Origin: Actinophytocola sp035995025
GTDB lineage: Bacteria > Actinomycetota > Actinomycetes > Mycobacteriales > Pseudonocardiaceae
Direction: 5' to 3'
DNA: 64,000 bases
NCBI GenBank assembly: GCA_035995025.1
Contig: DASYKY010000002.1
Span: forward strand, 1-64,000
Part shown: positions 25,889-34,124 of the stretch, one piece after another
Layout: every line of letters starts with the position of its first letter
Position numbering within the stretch: the first letter of the stretch is position 1
Program-made: the position numbers and the translations under genes
Notes under the pieces: model-generated
The model's database searches: none
What the model saw: only the letters and a program-made list of their open reading frames with translations
What the model was told of the DNA's origin: nothing

Positions 25889-27604
25889 GTGATCAGCGCA
25901 TTCGCGGTTGCGCCCGTCGTGCTGATCACGCTGCTCATCGGACTGCGGGGCGTGGCCGCGATGCGCACCACGTCCGACTTCCTCGTCGCCAGCCGCCGCG
26001 TCTCGCCGCTGCTCAACTCCGCCGCCGTGTCCGGTGAGTACCTGTCCGCCGCCTCGTTCCTCGGCGTCGCAGGGCTCGTGGTCAAGGACGGCATCGGCTC
26101 ACTCTGGTACCCGGTGGGATTCACCGCCGGCTACATCGCCATGCTCGTCCTCGTCGCCGCCCCCATGCGCCGCTCCGGCGCGCTCACCGTCCCCGACTTC
26201 GCCGAGGCCCGCTTCGCCTCGCCCGCGCTCAGAAGAGTCACCGCGATCATCATCCTCGTCATCGGCGGCCTCTACCTCGTCCCGCAGTTCCGCACCGCCG
26301 GACTCGTCCTGTCCGCGGTCAGCAACAGTCCCTACTGGGTGGGTGTCGTCATCGCCGGCGCGGGCGTCGCCGTCACCCTCGCGCTCGGCGGGATGCGCGC
26401 GGCCACCTATGTCCAGGCCTTCCAGTTCGTCCTCAAGCTGTTTCTTTTCATCGTCCCGGCCATCTGGCTGCTCATCCAGGTCGGCCCGCAGACCCGCGAC
26501 GAGGCCGTCCACCCCGTCGAGTTCACCGAGTTCGACCACGACACCCGCGTCACGTTCAGCGTCGGCACCACGCTCACGTTCACCGAGCCCACCACCATCC
26601 GAATCGGACGGACAAGTGAGACGAAGACCGGGGACTGGACCGTCCCGCAGGGCAGCATCGTCACCTTCCCCGCGGGTGAGCACGTGCCCGACGTCGCCGG
26701 CGAGGCGCGGCCCGGCGGCGCCGGCTGGGAGCGTCCCCTGCTCGACCTGAAGGACGACGGCCACCCGCTGCTCGGCACCTGGGCGCTCGTCGTCGCGCTC
26801 GCGCTCGGCACGATGGGGCTGCCGCACGTGATCATGCGCTTCCACACCAGTCCCGACGGCCGCGCCGCCCGCCGCACCGCCGCGTTCACCGTCGCGCTGC
26901 TCGGCATCTTCTACCTGTTCCCCGGCATCTACGGCGTCCTCGGCCGCGTCCTCGTGCCGCAGCTCTACCTGTCCGGCGCCACCGACACCGTCGTCGTCGC
27001 GCTGCCCGCGCGCGTCGACTCCGGCTGGCCCGGCGACACGTTCACCGCGCTGCTGACCGGCGGCGCGTTCGCCGCGTTCCTTGCCACCTCCCTCGGGTTC
27101 GTCCTCGTCGTCTCCGGCGCGATCTCCTACGACCTGCTGCCCGGCGGCGGCCTCGGCCGGCTGCGCTTCACCGTCGTCGCCGTCACCGCGGTCGTCGTCC
27201 TCCTTGCGCTGCAGGCGATCCGGTTCGACGCGGGCATCCTCGTCACCTGGGCGTTCACCGTCGCCGCGTCCACTTTCTGCCCGCTGCTCGTGCTCGGCAT
27301 CTGGTGGCCGCGGCTCACCGTCGCCGGCGCGATGACCGGCGTGCTCGTCGGCCTGTGCGCGTCCAGCGGTGCGATCGCCTGCACGCTCTGGGGGTTACCG
27401 GTCAACGGGTGGCTCGCGATCCTCGTCGCCCAGCCCGCGCCCTGGTCGGTGCCGCTCGCGTTCGTCGTGATGATCGTCGTGTCGAGCCGTGGTCGGCCGC
27501 CCAGCTGGTCACGGACCGCAATGCTTCGCCTGCACCTCGACGAGGCTCGGCTCACCTCACCCGCCGACCGGCTCCGCGCGCTTCGCGACGAAGACGTGAC
27601 GTAG
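25889..27604 (+). CDS. Sodium:solute symporter (SSS), module B
   Basis: 571 residues from the GTG at 25889, which has GGGGCGGG upstream. SSS motifs are clear: FLVASRRVSP, AVSGEYLSAASFLGVAGL, LWYPVGFTAGY and GTMGLPHVIMRFHT. It is closest to the module A protein and shares the beta-rich insert between spans 6 and 7 (TFSVGTTLTFTEPTTIRIG ... VTFPAGEHVP). Probable role: Na+-coupled uptake of a small organic acid, controlled by the adjacent LytS/LytTR pair. Confidence 0.9.
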   Translation: MISAFAVAPVVLITLLIGLRGVAAMRTTSDFLVASRRVSPLLNSAAVSGEYLSAASFLGVAGLVVKDGIGSLWYPVGFTAGYIAMLVLVAAPMRRSGALTVPDFAEARFASPALRRVTAIIILVIGGLYLVPQFRTAGLVLSAVSNSPYWVGVVIAGAGVAVTLALGGMRAATYVQAFQFVLKLFLFIVPAIWLLIQVGPQTRDEAVHPVEFTEFDHDTRVTFSVGTTLTFTEPTTIRIGRTSETKTGDWTVPQGSIVTFPAGEHVPDVAGEARPGGAGWERPLLDLKDDGHPLLGTWALVVALALGTMGLPHVIMRFHTSPDGRAARRTAAFTVALLGIFYLFPGIYGVLGRVLVPQLYLSGATDTVVVALPARVDSGWPGDTFTALLTGGAFAAFLATSLGFVLVVSGAISYDLLPGGGLGRLRFTVVAVTAVVVLLALQAIRFDAGILVTWAFTVAASTFCPLLVLGIWWPRLTVAGAMTGVLVGLCASSGAIACTLWGLPVNGWLAILVAQPAPWSVPLAFVVMIVVSSRGRPPSWSRTAMLRLHLDEARLTSPADRLRALRDEDVT

Positions 27605-27621
27605 GGCCAGTCGGCGCGCGA

Positions 27622-27634
27622 ACGAACCGTTCGT
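27622..27634. promoter_or_regulatory. 13-bp palindrome upstream of DUF485-actP operon
   Basis: ACGAAC-C-GTTCGT lies in the 145-nt gap before the DUF485 gene, with a second half-site GTTCG about 9 nt further on. Its place makes it a candidate operator for the actP operon; the binding protein is unknown. Confidence 0.4.
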
Positions 27635-27749
27635 CGGCCGTTCGTCGTGCGTCGGCGCGGTTCGACCGCGGACGATTCTCCGGACACCTCGATCTTCCTA
27701 CGGTCAATCGGCACAAGTATCGCTTCTTGGACCTATTGCGGGAGACATC

Positions 27750-28127
27750 GTGAGTGGCACCGACCAGGGTCCGTTGCCTGAGGCGGACCCCGACTGGACG
27801 GAGATCCAGGACAGCGCGGAGTTCACCGAGTTGCGGCGCAGACTGCGCGGCTGGGTGTTCCCGATGACCGTGGCGTTCCTCCTCTGGTACCTGCTGTACG
27901 TGCTGCTGTCCGACTACGCGCACGGCTTCATGTCGACCAAGGTCTTCGGCAACATCAACATCGGCTTGATCTTCGGCCTGCTGCAGTTCGTCTCCACCTT
28001 CCTGATCACCAGCCTGTACGTCCGGCACGCCAACCGGAAGCTCGACCCGGTTGCCGAGAAGATCCGCCGCGACGTCGAGGGCTCCGACGATGACGCCGAC
28101 ACCGACGTCGAGGGAGGTGTGCGATGA
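27750..28127 (+). CDS. DUF485 family protein (YjcH-like)
   Basis: 125 residues from a GTG. It contains the DUF485 core: SAEFTELRRRLRGWVFPMT, a first span LLWYLLYVLLSDY, and a second span with FGLLQFVSTFLITSLYV ending in ARHANRK-like YVRHANRKLDPVAE. The acidic C-terminus overlaps the actP start (ATGA). DUF485 proteins are the standard partners of acetate symporters. Confidence 0.95.
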   Translation: MSGTDQGPLPEADPDWTEIQDSAEFTELRRRLRGWVFPMTVAFLLWYLLYVLLSDYAHGFMSTKVFGNINIGLIFGLLQFVSTFLITSLYVRHANRKLDPVAEKIRRDVEGSDDDADTDVEGGVR

Positions 28128-29752
28128 ACCTGGCCGCGGGCGTCGAGGGCAGCAACCCCGCCCTCAACATCAGCATCTTCGCCGTCTTCGTCGTGATCAC
28201 GCTGGTGATCGTGTTCCGCGCGAGCCGCAGCAACAAGACGGCCGTGGACTACTACGCCGCCGGGCACTCGTTCACCGGCGCGCAGAACGGCATCGCGATC
28301 TCCGGTGACTACCTGTCCGCGGCGTCGTTCCTCGGCATCGCCGGCGCGATCGCGGTCAACGGCTACGACGGCTTCCTCTACTCGATCGGCTTCCTCGTCG
28401 CGTGGCTGATCGCGCTGCTGCTGGTCGCGGAGCTGCTCCGCAACACCGGCAAGTACACGATGGGCGACATGCTGAGCTTCCGCATGAAGCAGCGCCCGAT
28501 GCGCGCCGCCGCGGCGGTGTCCACGCTGGTCGTGTCGATCTTCTACCTGCTCGCGCAGATGGCGGGCGCGGGCGGCCTGGTCGCGCTGCTGCTCGGCATC
28601 GAGGCCAAGGCGGGCCAGGCACTCGTGATCGCGGTCGTCGGCGTGATCATGATCCTTTACGTGATCATCGGCGGCATGCGCGGCACCACGTGGGTGCAGA
28701 TCATCAAGGCGACGCTGCTGATCATCGGCGCGTTCGTGATGACCGTGTGGGTGCTCGGCAAGTACGGCTTCAACCTGTCCAGCCTGCTGGGCGACGCGGT
28801 GGCCAAGGTCGGCGAGGGTGGCGAGAAGCTGCTCAACCCGGGCGCGCAGTACGGCAAGACCGGGACGACGAGGCTCGACTTCGTGTCGCTGGCGCTGGCC
28901 CTCGTGCTCGGCACCGCCGGCCTGCCGCACATCCTGATGCGCTTCTACACCGTGCCCTCGGCCAAGGAGGCGCGGAAGTCGGTCGTGTGGGCGATCTGGC
29001 TGATCGGCATCTTCTACCTGTTCACGCTGGTGCTCGGCTACGGTGCCGGCGCGCTGGTCGGCGCGGACGCGATCAACGCCGCGCCGGGGAAGACGAACTC
29101 GGCGGCCCCGTTGCTGGCGTACGCGCTGGGCGGCACGGTGCTGCTGGGCATCATCGCCGCGGTCGCGTTCGCGACGATCCTCGCCGTGGTGGCCGGCCTG
29201 ACGATCACCGCGTCGGCGTCGTTCGCGCACGACATCTACGCGAACATCATCAAGAAGGGCGTGGTCGACGACAAGCGGCAGGAGGTCCGCGTCGCCCGCA
29301 TCACCGCGGTGGTGATCGGGGCGATCGCGATCCTCGGTGGCATCCTCGCCAACGGCCAGAACATCGCGTTCCTCGTGGCGCTGGCGTTCGCGGTGGCCGC
29401 GTCGGCGAACCTGCCGACGATCCTGTACTCGCTGTTCTGGAAGCGGTTCAACACCTCGGGTGCACTGTGGAGCATCTACGGCGGCCTGACCGTCTGCCTG
29501 GTGTTGATCGTCTTCTCGCCGGCCGTGTCGGGCAAGCCGATCGACGCGACCGGTAAGAGCCCGTCGATGCTGCAGGGCGTCGACTTCCACTGGTTCCCGC
29601 TGGACAACCCGGGCATCGTGTCGATCCCGGCGGCGTTCCTGCTCGGCTACCTGGGCACGGTGTTCTCGAAGGAGCGCAACGACGCCAAGTACGCCGAGAT
29701 GGAGGTCCGCTCCCTGACCGGCGCCCACGCCGAGAAGGCGGTCGTCCACTAA
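28124..29752 (+). CDS. actP: Cation/acetate symporter (ActP/MctC-like)
   Basis: 542 residues. It carries the ActP-branch SSS sequence: DYYAAGHSFTGAQNG, ISGDYLSAASFLGIAG, YSIGFLVAWL, GTAGLPHILMRFYTVP and ASASFAHDIY. The loop between spans 6 and 7 is short compared with the module A and B paralogues. It is expected to take up acetate and related monocarboxylates with a cation. Translation is coupled to DUF485 and the gene ends at a strong terminator. Confidence 0.94.
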   Translation: MNLAAGVEGSNPALNISIFAVFVVITLVIVFRASRSNKTAVDYYAAGHSFTGAQNGIAISGDYLSAASFLGIAGAIAVNGYDGFLYSIGFLVAWLIALLLVAELLRNTGKYTMGDMLSFRMKQRPMRAAAAVSTLVVSIFYLLAQMAGAGGLVALLLGIEAKAGQALVIAVVGVIMILYVIIGGMRGTTWVQIIKATLLIIGAFVMTVWVLGKYGFNLSSLLGDAVAKVGEGGEKLLNPGAQYGKTGTTRLDFVSLALALVLGTAGLPHILMRFYTVPSAKEARKSVVWAIWLIGIFYLFTLVLGYGAGALVGADAINAAPGKTNSAAPLLAYALGGTVLLGIIAAVAFATILAVVAGLTITASASFAHDIYANIIKKGVVDDKRQEVRVARITAVVIGAIAILGGILANGQNIAFLVALAFAVAASANLPTILYSLFWKRFNTSGALWSIYGGLTVCLVLIVFSPAVSGKPIDATGKSPSMLQGVDFHWFPLDNPGIVSIPAAFLLGYLGTVFSKERNDAKYAEMEVRSLTGAHAEKAVVH

Positions 29753-29759
29753 GGACGCA

Positions 29760-29798
29760 ACAAGGACGGGGGCACCGCGGGGGTGCTCCCGTCCTTGT
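29760..29798 (+). terminator. Strong hairpin terminator after actP
   Basis: A 17-bp stem (one G-U pair) begins ACAAGGACGGGG and closes with CCGTCCTTGT around a 5-nt loop, 8 nt after the actP stop. There is no T-run, as is usual in high-GC actinomycetes. Repeat copy C starts 3 nt later. Confidence 0.88.
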
Positions 29799-29800
29799 GC

Positions 29801-29949
29801 GAGTTGTCCACAACCGCGCGAGTTGTCCACAGCTCGCGGCTGACCAGCCTTTTTGTCAGGGGTGGCCGGTAGACTGGCATCGAGGGACGCCCCCGGGACA
29901 GGGTGGGGGTCTGCGTTTCTTGCGTTCTGCACGCGCGTGTGCGCGCGAC
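29801..29949 (+). repeat. DnaA-box-doublet intergenic repeat, copy C
   Basis: Exact TTGTCCACA nonamers at 29804-29812 and 29823-29831 (19 nt apart) are followed by GGCTGACCAGCCTTTTTGTC, CCGGTAGACTGGCATCGAG and the same C5/G5 hairpin and CTGCGTTTCTTGCG blocks as copy A. It lies between the actP terminator and the convergent end of the KAP ATPase gene. Confidence 0.92.
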
Positions 29950-29962
29950 CTGTGGTGGGCGG

Positions 29963-32182
29963 TCAGGCGCCGAACGAGAAGCGGCGGACCAGGGGGAGCC
30001 ACTGGCGGTACACGGCCAGTGCGTCCGGCATGTCGTCGATGGCGCACAGCTGCGCGCACAACGTCTCCACGTCGTCGTCCTCGCGGTAGCGGTCCAGCAG
30101 CGCGCGCCACGACGTCATCCCGCTGCCCGCCGCGCCGATGCGCGCGAACAGGCCGTCCGCCGCCGCGCCCTCGCCCGCGTGCACGGCCAGCAGCACCAGC
30201 GCCGCCGCCGAACCGTCGCCCGACACGAACGCCTCCAGCTCCGGACCGGACAGCCGCGCCCGCAGCAGCCGGTACAGGTTGACCAGGCGCTTCGTCGCCC
30301 GCGGGGACGGCACCAGTGGTGCCAGCCGCGCCAGGAAGTCCAGCTCCGCGGCCGTGATCTCGAGTTGCCGCGGCCGCAACTCCGCTGCGGGAGGCGCGGG
30401 CGCCGACACGACGGGCGAACGCGGCGCGGGCAGCGCAGGCAGCGCGGGCGGCGTAGCCGACGTGGGCGGCGCGTGCGGCTCAGCCGGTGTGGGCGGCTCG
30501 GCCGGCGTGGGCAGCTCGGGCGGTGCGACCTGTGCCGTGCCGGCCAGCGTCCGGACCAGGTCGCCGAAGCCATCTTTGTCCATTGGGGACAGTTGGAACG
30601 GGATCTGGAAGATCTTCTCCAGGTAGTTCGCCGCAGACAGGCGCATCTGCGCGTAGTGCTGCTCGATCGACTGCCGCAGCCACCGTGCGTCCACGGCCAC
30701 CACCACCACGAACACCGGCAGCGCCACCAGCAGGTGGATCGCCTCCAGCACCTTCACCACGACGTCCGGCGGGCACCGGTCCAGGTCGTCGATGTACAGC
30801 ACGATCCGCTCGAGCCCGCCGTCCGCCTGCTGCTCCTTCGCCAGGATCGCCGCGAACGTCTCCAGGTCCCGCCGCAGCAACGACACCACACCCAGGTGCT
30901 GCGTGTAGTCCTCGCTCGCCAGCCGCGACCGCGCGAACGCCGTCGCGTCGCGGCCCGGCGCCAGCTCCGCGACCGCCCGCTCCAGGCGCTCGGTCTCCAC
31001 GTCCAGCTCCGCCAGCCGCTTGCCGCTCGACGCCTTCTTCGTGTCCGCGGCCGACTTGATCCGCGCCGCCGCCTTGGACACCTCCCGCGCGAACGGCGTC
31101 ACCGCGGCCACCACCGTCGACACCAGCGCGACCAGGGCCGGCCACAGTGGACTCCGCAGCAGCAGCACGATCCCGGCGGTCAGCACGAGACCGGACCCGA
31201 GCAGGATCCACGCCAGCCTGCTGCGCCGGAACAGCGACAGCACCTGGCGCACCTTCGCCCGGAACCCCAGCATCCCCTTCGCTGCCTCGCGCACCTGGTC
31301 GATCGAGGTGTCGGAGACGCCGAGCAGCTTGCCGACCCAGCGCAGGTCGTCGTGGGTCAGGTCGAGCGTGAACGGCTCGCGGTCGTGCTGTGCGGCCACC
31401 ATCATCCGCTCCAGCCGCGCCGCGGACAGCTGCGTCAGCAGCGACTTCTCCTCGCTGCGCAGCTTCGCGAGCTCCTCGGCCCGCCGCTGCAGGTCGTCCT
31501 CCGAGCCGCCGGACGCGAGGTTGTCGAAGATGTGCGCCGCGAGGCTCGCCCACAGGTTCGCCTCGGCGTAGTGCCAGGCGTTGAACGTGATCTGCCGGAC
31601 GCAAGAGCAGTACGACGACACGTCCCGCCCGTGCTCGCCCCGCGCCTTCTCCTCGGCGGCCGCCGCGTCGGCGAGCGTGCGCACCCGCTCCCGCAGCTGC
31701 CGCATGAAGAAGCTCTTGCCAGAGCCCCAGTTCCCGAACAGCCCGATCGACAGCGGCGGCTTGATCAACCGCGACGACACGAGATCGGCCAGCATGTCCA
31801 CGTCGGGCGAGATGCCGAGCCGGTCCACCCCGTCGTCGGTGTCGGCGGTGTACCCGGCCAGCTGGTGGTCGACAGGCCGCTCGACGCCGTCGACCCGGAT
31901 CACCTGGTGCGGCTGCTTGGCCAGCGAGCTCCGCACCTCCGGCAGCGCGGGATCCCGGTGCTCGACCACGATCACCCTCGACTCGGCGGACGTCGGCGTC
32001 GCCGCAAGCTCGTAGATGCGCCGATCGCCGTTGCCCGTCACGGACCGGACACTCCCGGGACGCACCCGGTCCAGTGCCGCGCGGATGTCGGCCGGCCGCG
32101 TCCGGGTCCCGTCGTAGATCGCCAGCACGTTCGGTGCTTGTTCCAGTGCCCCAGCGAGTTGCGCGTCAAGTGTCAACTCCAC
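29963..32182 (-). CDS. KAP-family P-loop NTPase, membrane-associated
   Basis: 739 residues from the GTG at 32182, chosen for GGAAGG at 7-nt spacing; the open frame extends further but would overlap the divergent sigma gene. A novel N-terminal region (1-120) precedes Walker A GNWGSGKS (150-157) and the KAP hallmark FNAWHY (200-205). Two spans (about 324-342 and 346-363) interrupt the ATPase, then Walker B VLYIDDLDRC (460s) and VLEAIHLLV follow. A Pro/Ala linker leads to a C-terminal helical domain. KAP ATPases act at the inner membrane face; some occur in defence or plasmid contexts, but the role here is unknown. Confidence 0.88.
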   Translation of the reverse strand: MELTLDAQLAGALEQAPNVLAIYDGTRTRPADIRAALDRVRPGSVRSVTGNGDRRIYELAATPTSAESRVIVVEHRDPALPEVRSSLAKQPHQVIRVDGVERPVDHQLAGYTADTDDGVDRLGISPDVDMLADLVSSRLIKPPLSIGLFGNWGSGKSFFMRQLRERVRTLADAAAAEEKARGEHGRDVSSYCSCVRQITFNAWHYAEANLWASLAAHIFDNLASGGSEDDLQRRAEELAKLRSEEKSLLTQLSAARLERMMVAAQHDREPFTLDLTHDDLRWVGKLLGVSDTSIDQVREAAKGMLGFRAKVRQVLSLFRRSRLAWILLGSGLVLTAGIVLLLRSPLWPALVALVSTVVAAVTPFAREVSKAAARIKSAADTKKASSGKRLAELDVETERLERAVAELAPGRDATAFARSRLASEDYTQHLGVVSLLRRDLETFAAILAKEQQADGGLERIVLYIDDLDRCPPDVVVKVLEAIHLLVALPVFVVVVAVDARWLRQSIEQHYAQMRLSAANYLEKIFQIPFQLSPMDKDGFGDLVRTLAGTAQVAPPELPTPAEPPTPAEPHAPPTSATPPALPALPAPRSPVVSAPAPPAAELRPRQLEITAAELDFLARLAPLVPSPRATKRLVNLYRLLRARLSGPELEAFVSGDGSAAALVLLAVHAGEGAAADGLFARIGAAGSGMTSWRALLDRYREDDDVETLCAQLCAIDDMPDALAVYRQWLPLVRRFSFGA

Positions 32183-32252
32183 CTGCCAACCTTCCCGCAA
32201 ACATGCAACCGTCGTGGGCACTTCGGCGTAGATGGGGCGGAGGTGGTCAGGG

Positions 32253-32753
32253 GTGCGCGGACGGGACCAGGATTTCGCCGAGTTCTTCTCGACCCGTTTC
32301 GAGGGCGCGCGACGGATCGCGTACGCCATGTGCGGAAGCTGGAGTGAGGCGGAGGAGATCGCGCAGAACGCCTTCGTCCGCGTTTACGGGCGCTGGGCCA
32401 GGATCCGCATCGAGACCGTCGACGCCTACCTGCGCACCGTCCTGACCAGAGTCTTCCTCGACAGCCGGCGCCGCGGCCGCAGCCGCGAGCACGCGGTGGC
32501 CGAGCCGCCGGAACAGGCGGTCCCACCCGACCACAGCTCCGACGAGCGAATGGCCATGCACGCCGCCCTCATGGCCGTGCCCCCGGGCCAGCGCGCCGTG
32601 CTCGTGCTCCGCTTCGTCGCCGACCTGTCCGTCGAGCAGGTCGCCGGCGCGCTCGGCTGCTCCGCCGGCACCGTCAAGAGCCAGACCGCCCGCGGCCTCG
32701 CCACCTTGCGCGAGGCCTACCGGGGCGACCCGAACCTTGCGAGGAACGCATGA
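32253..32753 (+). CDS. SigE-family ECF RNA polymerase sigma factor
   Basis: 166 residues from the GTG at 32253, with AGGTGG 6 nt before it. Region 2 reads DFAEFFSTRFEGARRIAYAM and EAEEIAQNAFVRVYGRW; region 4 reads VPPGQRAVLVLRFVADLS and LGCSAGTVKSQTARGL. This is the short Streptomyces-type SigE family with no extension. The next gene overlaps its stop (ATGA) and encodes a membrane protein that could be its regulator. It is divergent from the KAP ATPase gene. Confidence 0.93.
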   Translation: MRGRDQDFAEFFSTRFEGARRIAYAMCGSWSEAEEIAQNAFVRVYGRWARIRIETVDAYLRTVLTRVFLDSRRRGRSREHAVAEPPEQAVPPDHSSDERMAMHAALMAVPPGQRAVLVLRFVADLSVEQVAGALGCSAGTVKSQTARGLATLREAYRGDPNLARNA

Positions 32754-33736
32754 CCGGCGACGACACAGCAGACGACCGGACGCGCGCGGCCATCCGCGCG
32801 GTCGCCGACGTGCCAGCGCCGCCGGTGACCACCACCCTCGACAGCGTCGTCCGCCGCGGCCGCCGGCGCACCCTCGTCCAGCGCGGCGCTACCGTCGCGG
32901 CCGTGGTCGGCGTCGTCGCCGCGATCGGGGTCGGTGGCGTGCTGCTCCGCACCGCCACCGAGGGCCAGGCCGGCCGGCCGGCCGGCCCAGCGCCGACCAC
33001 CACGCCGACCACCACGACCGCGCCGACCGCGCCGACCACCAACGAGCAGCAACCGCCCAGCACGCCGAACATGCCGGGGAACGCGCCGCCCTCGTCGCGG
33101 GGCACCGCGCCGCCGATGGCGTTGCTGCCCGGCTGGAACTGGGTCGGCGCCCGCATCACCCCGCACGGCAGCGAGTACTGCATGGGCGCGCCCGCCGCCC
33201 CCGAGCCGGACGAGCTCGCGCTGCCGAACCAGGGCGACGTCCGCGCGCGCCTCGTCGACAGCGTCAGCGCGCAGACCGGCACCGAGCCGCAGGTCGTGTA
33301 CCAGAGCTGGGCACCGCGCTCGCCGAAGACCGACGCTCCCCGCGGCTACCTCGAGGTCAACGTCGACATGGGCGACGGCCCCGGCTCCGTCCAGCTGGAG
33401 GTCGGCGGCTTCGGCGGCTCCCCGACCGAGGCGGCCGACTCCGACGTCTCCGCCTACGGCAGCTGCGAACGCCCGATGCGCACGACCCTCGGCAGCGGTG
33501 CCGTGCTGCAGATGTACCAGCCGGACTACTCCGACCCGCAGGCCCCGATGCAGCACTTCGGCGTCTACCTGCCGGGCGGCCGGCACTACGTCGTCACGAG
33601 CGCCGGCTACGGCGAGGCGGACAAGGTGGACATCGGTGGCGGCGGCCAGACCATCGCCGGTGGCCGCGGCCGCCTGCCGCTGGACGCCGCCGGGCTGGCC
33701 AAGGTCGGCGAGGCGCTCGCCGCACTCGGGAAGTAG
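32750..33736 (+). CDS. Single-span membrane protein, probable partner of SigE-family sigma factor
   Basis: 328 residues. The cytosolic part (about 1-45) contains VPAPPVTTTLDSVVRRGRRR, the span is about 48-67, then come a Pro/Thr linker and an outer domain (about 120-328). That domain has several Cys (EYCMGAP, YGSCERPM) which could form disulfides. Proteins of this layout often sit directly after SigE-family genes in actinomycetes. It has no zinc HxxxCxxC motif, so an anti-sigma role is inference from coupling only. Confidence 0.65.
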   Translation: MTGDDTADDRTRAAIRAVADVPAPPVTTTLDSVVRRGRRRTLVQRGATVAAVVGVVAAIGVGGVLLRTATEGQAGRPAGPAPTTTPTTTTAPTAPTTNEQQPPSTPNMPGNAPPSSRGTAPPMALLPGWNWVGARITPHGSEYCMGAPAAPEPDELALPNQGDVRARLVDSVSAQTGTEPQVVYQSWAPRSPKTDAPRGYLEVNVDMGDGPGSVQLEVGGFGGSPTEAADSDVSAYGSCERPMRTTLGSGAVLQMYQPDYSDPQAPMQHFGVYLPGGRHYVVTSAGYGEADKVDIGGGGQTIAGGRGRLPLDAAGLAKVGEALAALGK

Positions 33737-33785
33737 CCCGGCTCACGGGCGTCCTACGGGACGGCGTGGCAGCATCGTCGATGTG

Positions 33786-34124
33786 ATGCCATCGCAGGTC
33801 CCCTCGGTAACCGTGCCCGACCTCCCGGCCGAGCTGCCGCAGCAGACCGTCCTGCTGGACGTGCGCGAGCAGGACGAGTGGGACGCCGGCCACGCGCCGC
33901 ACGCACAGCACATCCCGATGAGCGAGCTCGCCGGCCGCCTCGAGGAGCTGCCCGCCGATCAGGAGGTCCTGGTCATCTGCCGCAGCGGCGGCCGGTCCGC
34001 GCGCGTCACCGCCTACCTCAACGCCAACGGCTGGGACGCCCGCAACGTCGACGGCGGCATGCAGTCCTGGCACGCCGCCGGCCGCGACCTCGCCGCCGCC
34101 GACGGCGAACCCCAGGTCATATGA
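33786..34124 (+). CDS. Single-domain rhodanese-like protein
   Basis: 112 residues from the ATG at 33786. LLDVREQDEWDAGHAPHAQHIPM is the CH2A-type segment and VICRSGGRSARV holds the active-site Cys with the six-residue CRSGGR loop of sulfurtransferases. GGMQSWHAAG ends the domain. It transfers sulfane sulfur from thiosulfate or a protein donor. The stop overlaps the start of the next gene (ATGA). Confidence 0.94.
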   Translation: MPSQVPSVTVPDLPAELPQQTVLLDVREQDEWDAGHAPHAQHIPMSELAGRLEELPADQEVLVICRSGGRSARVTAYLNANGWDARNVDGGMQSWHAAGRDLAAADGEPQVI

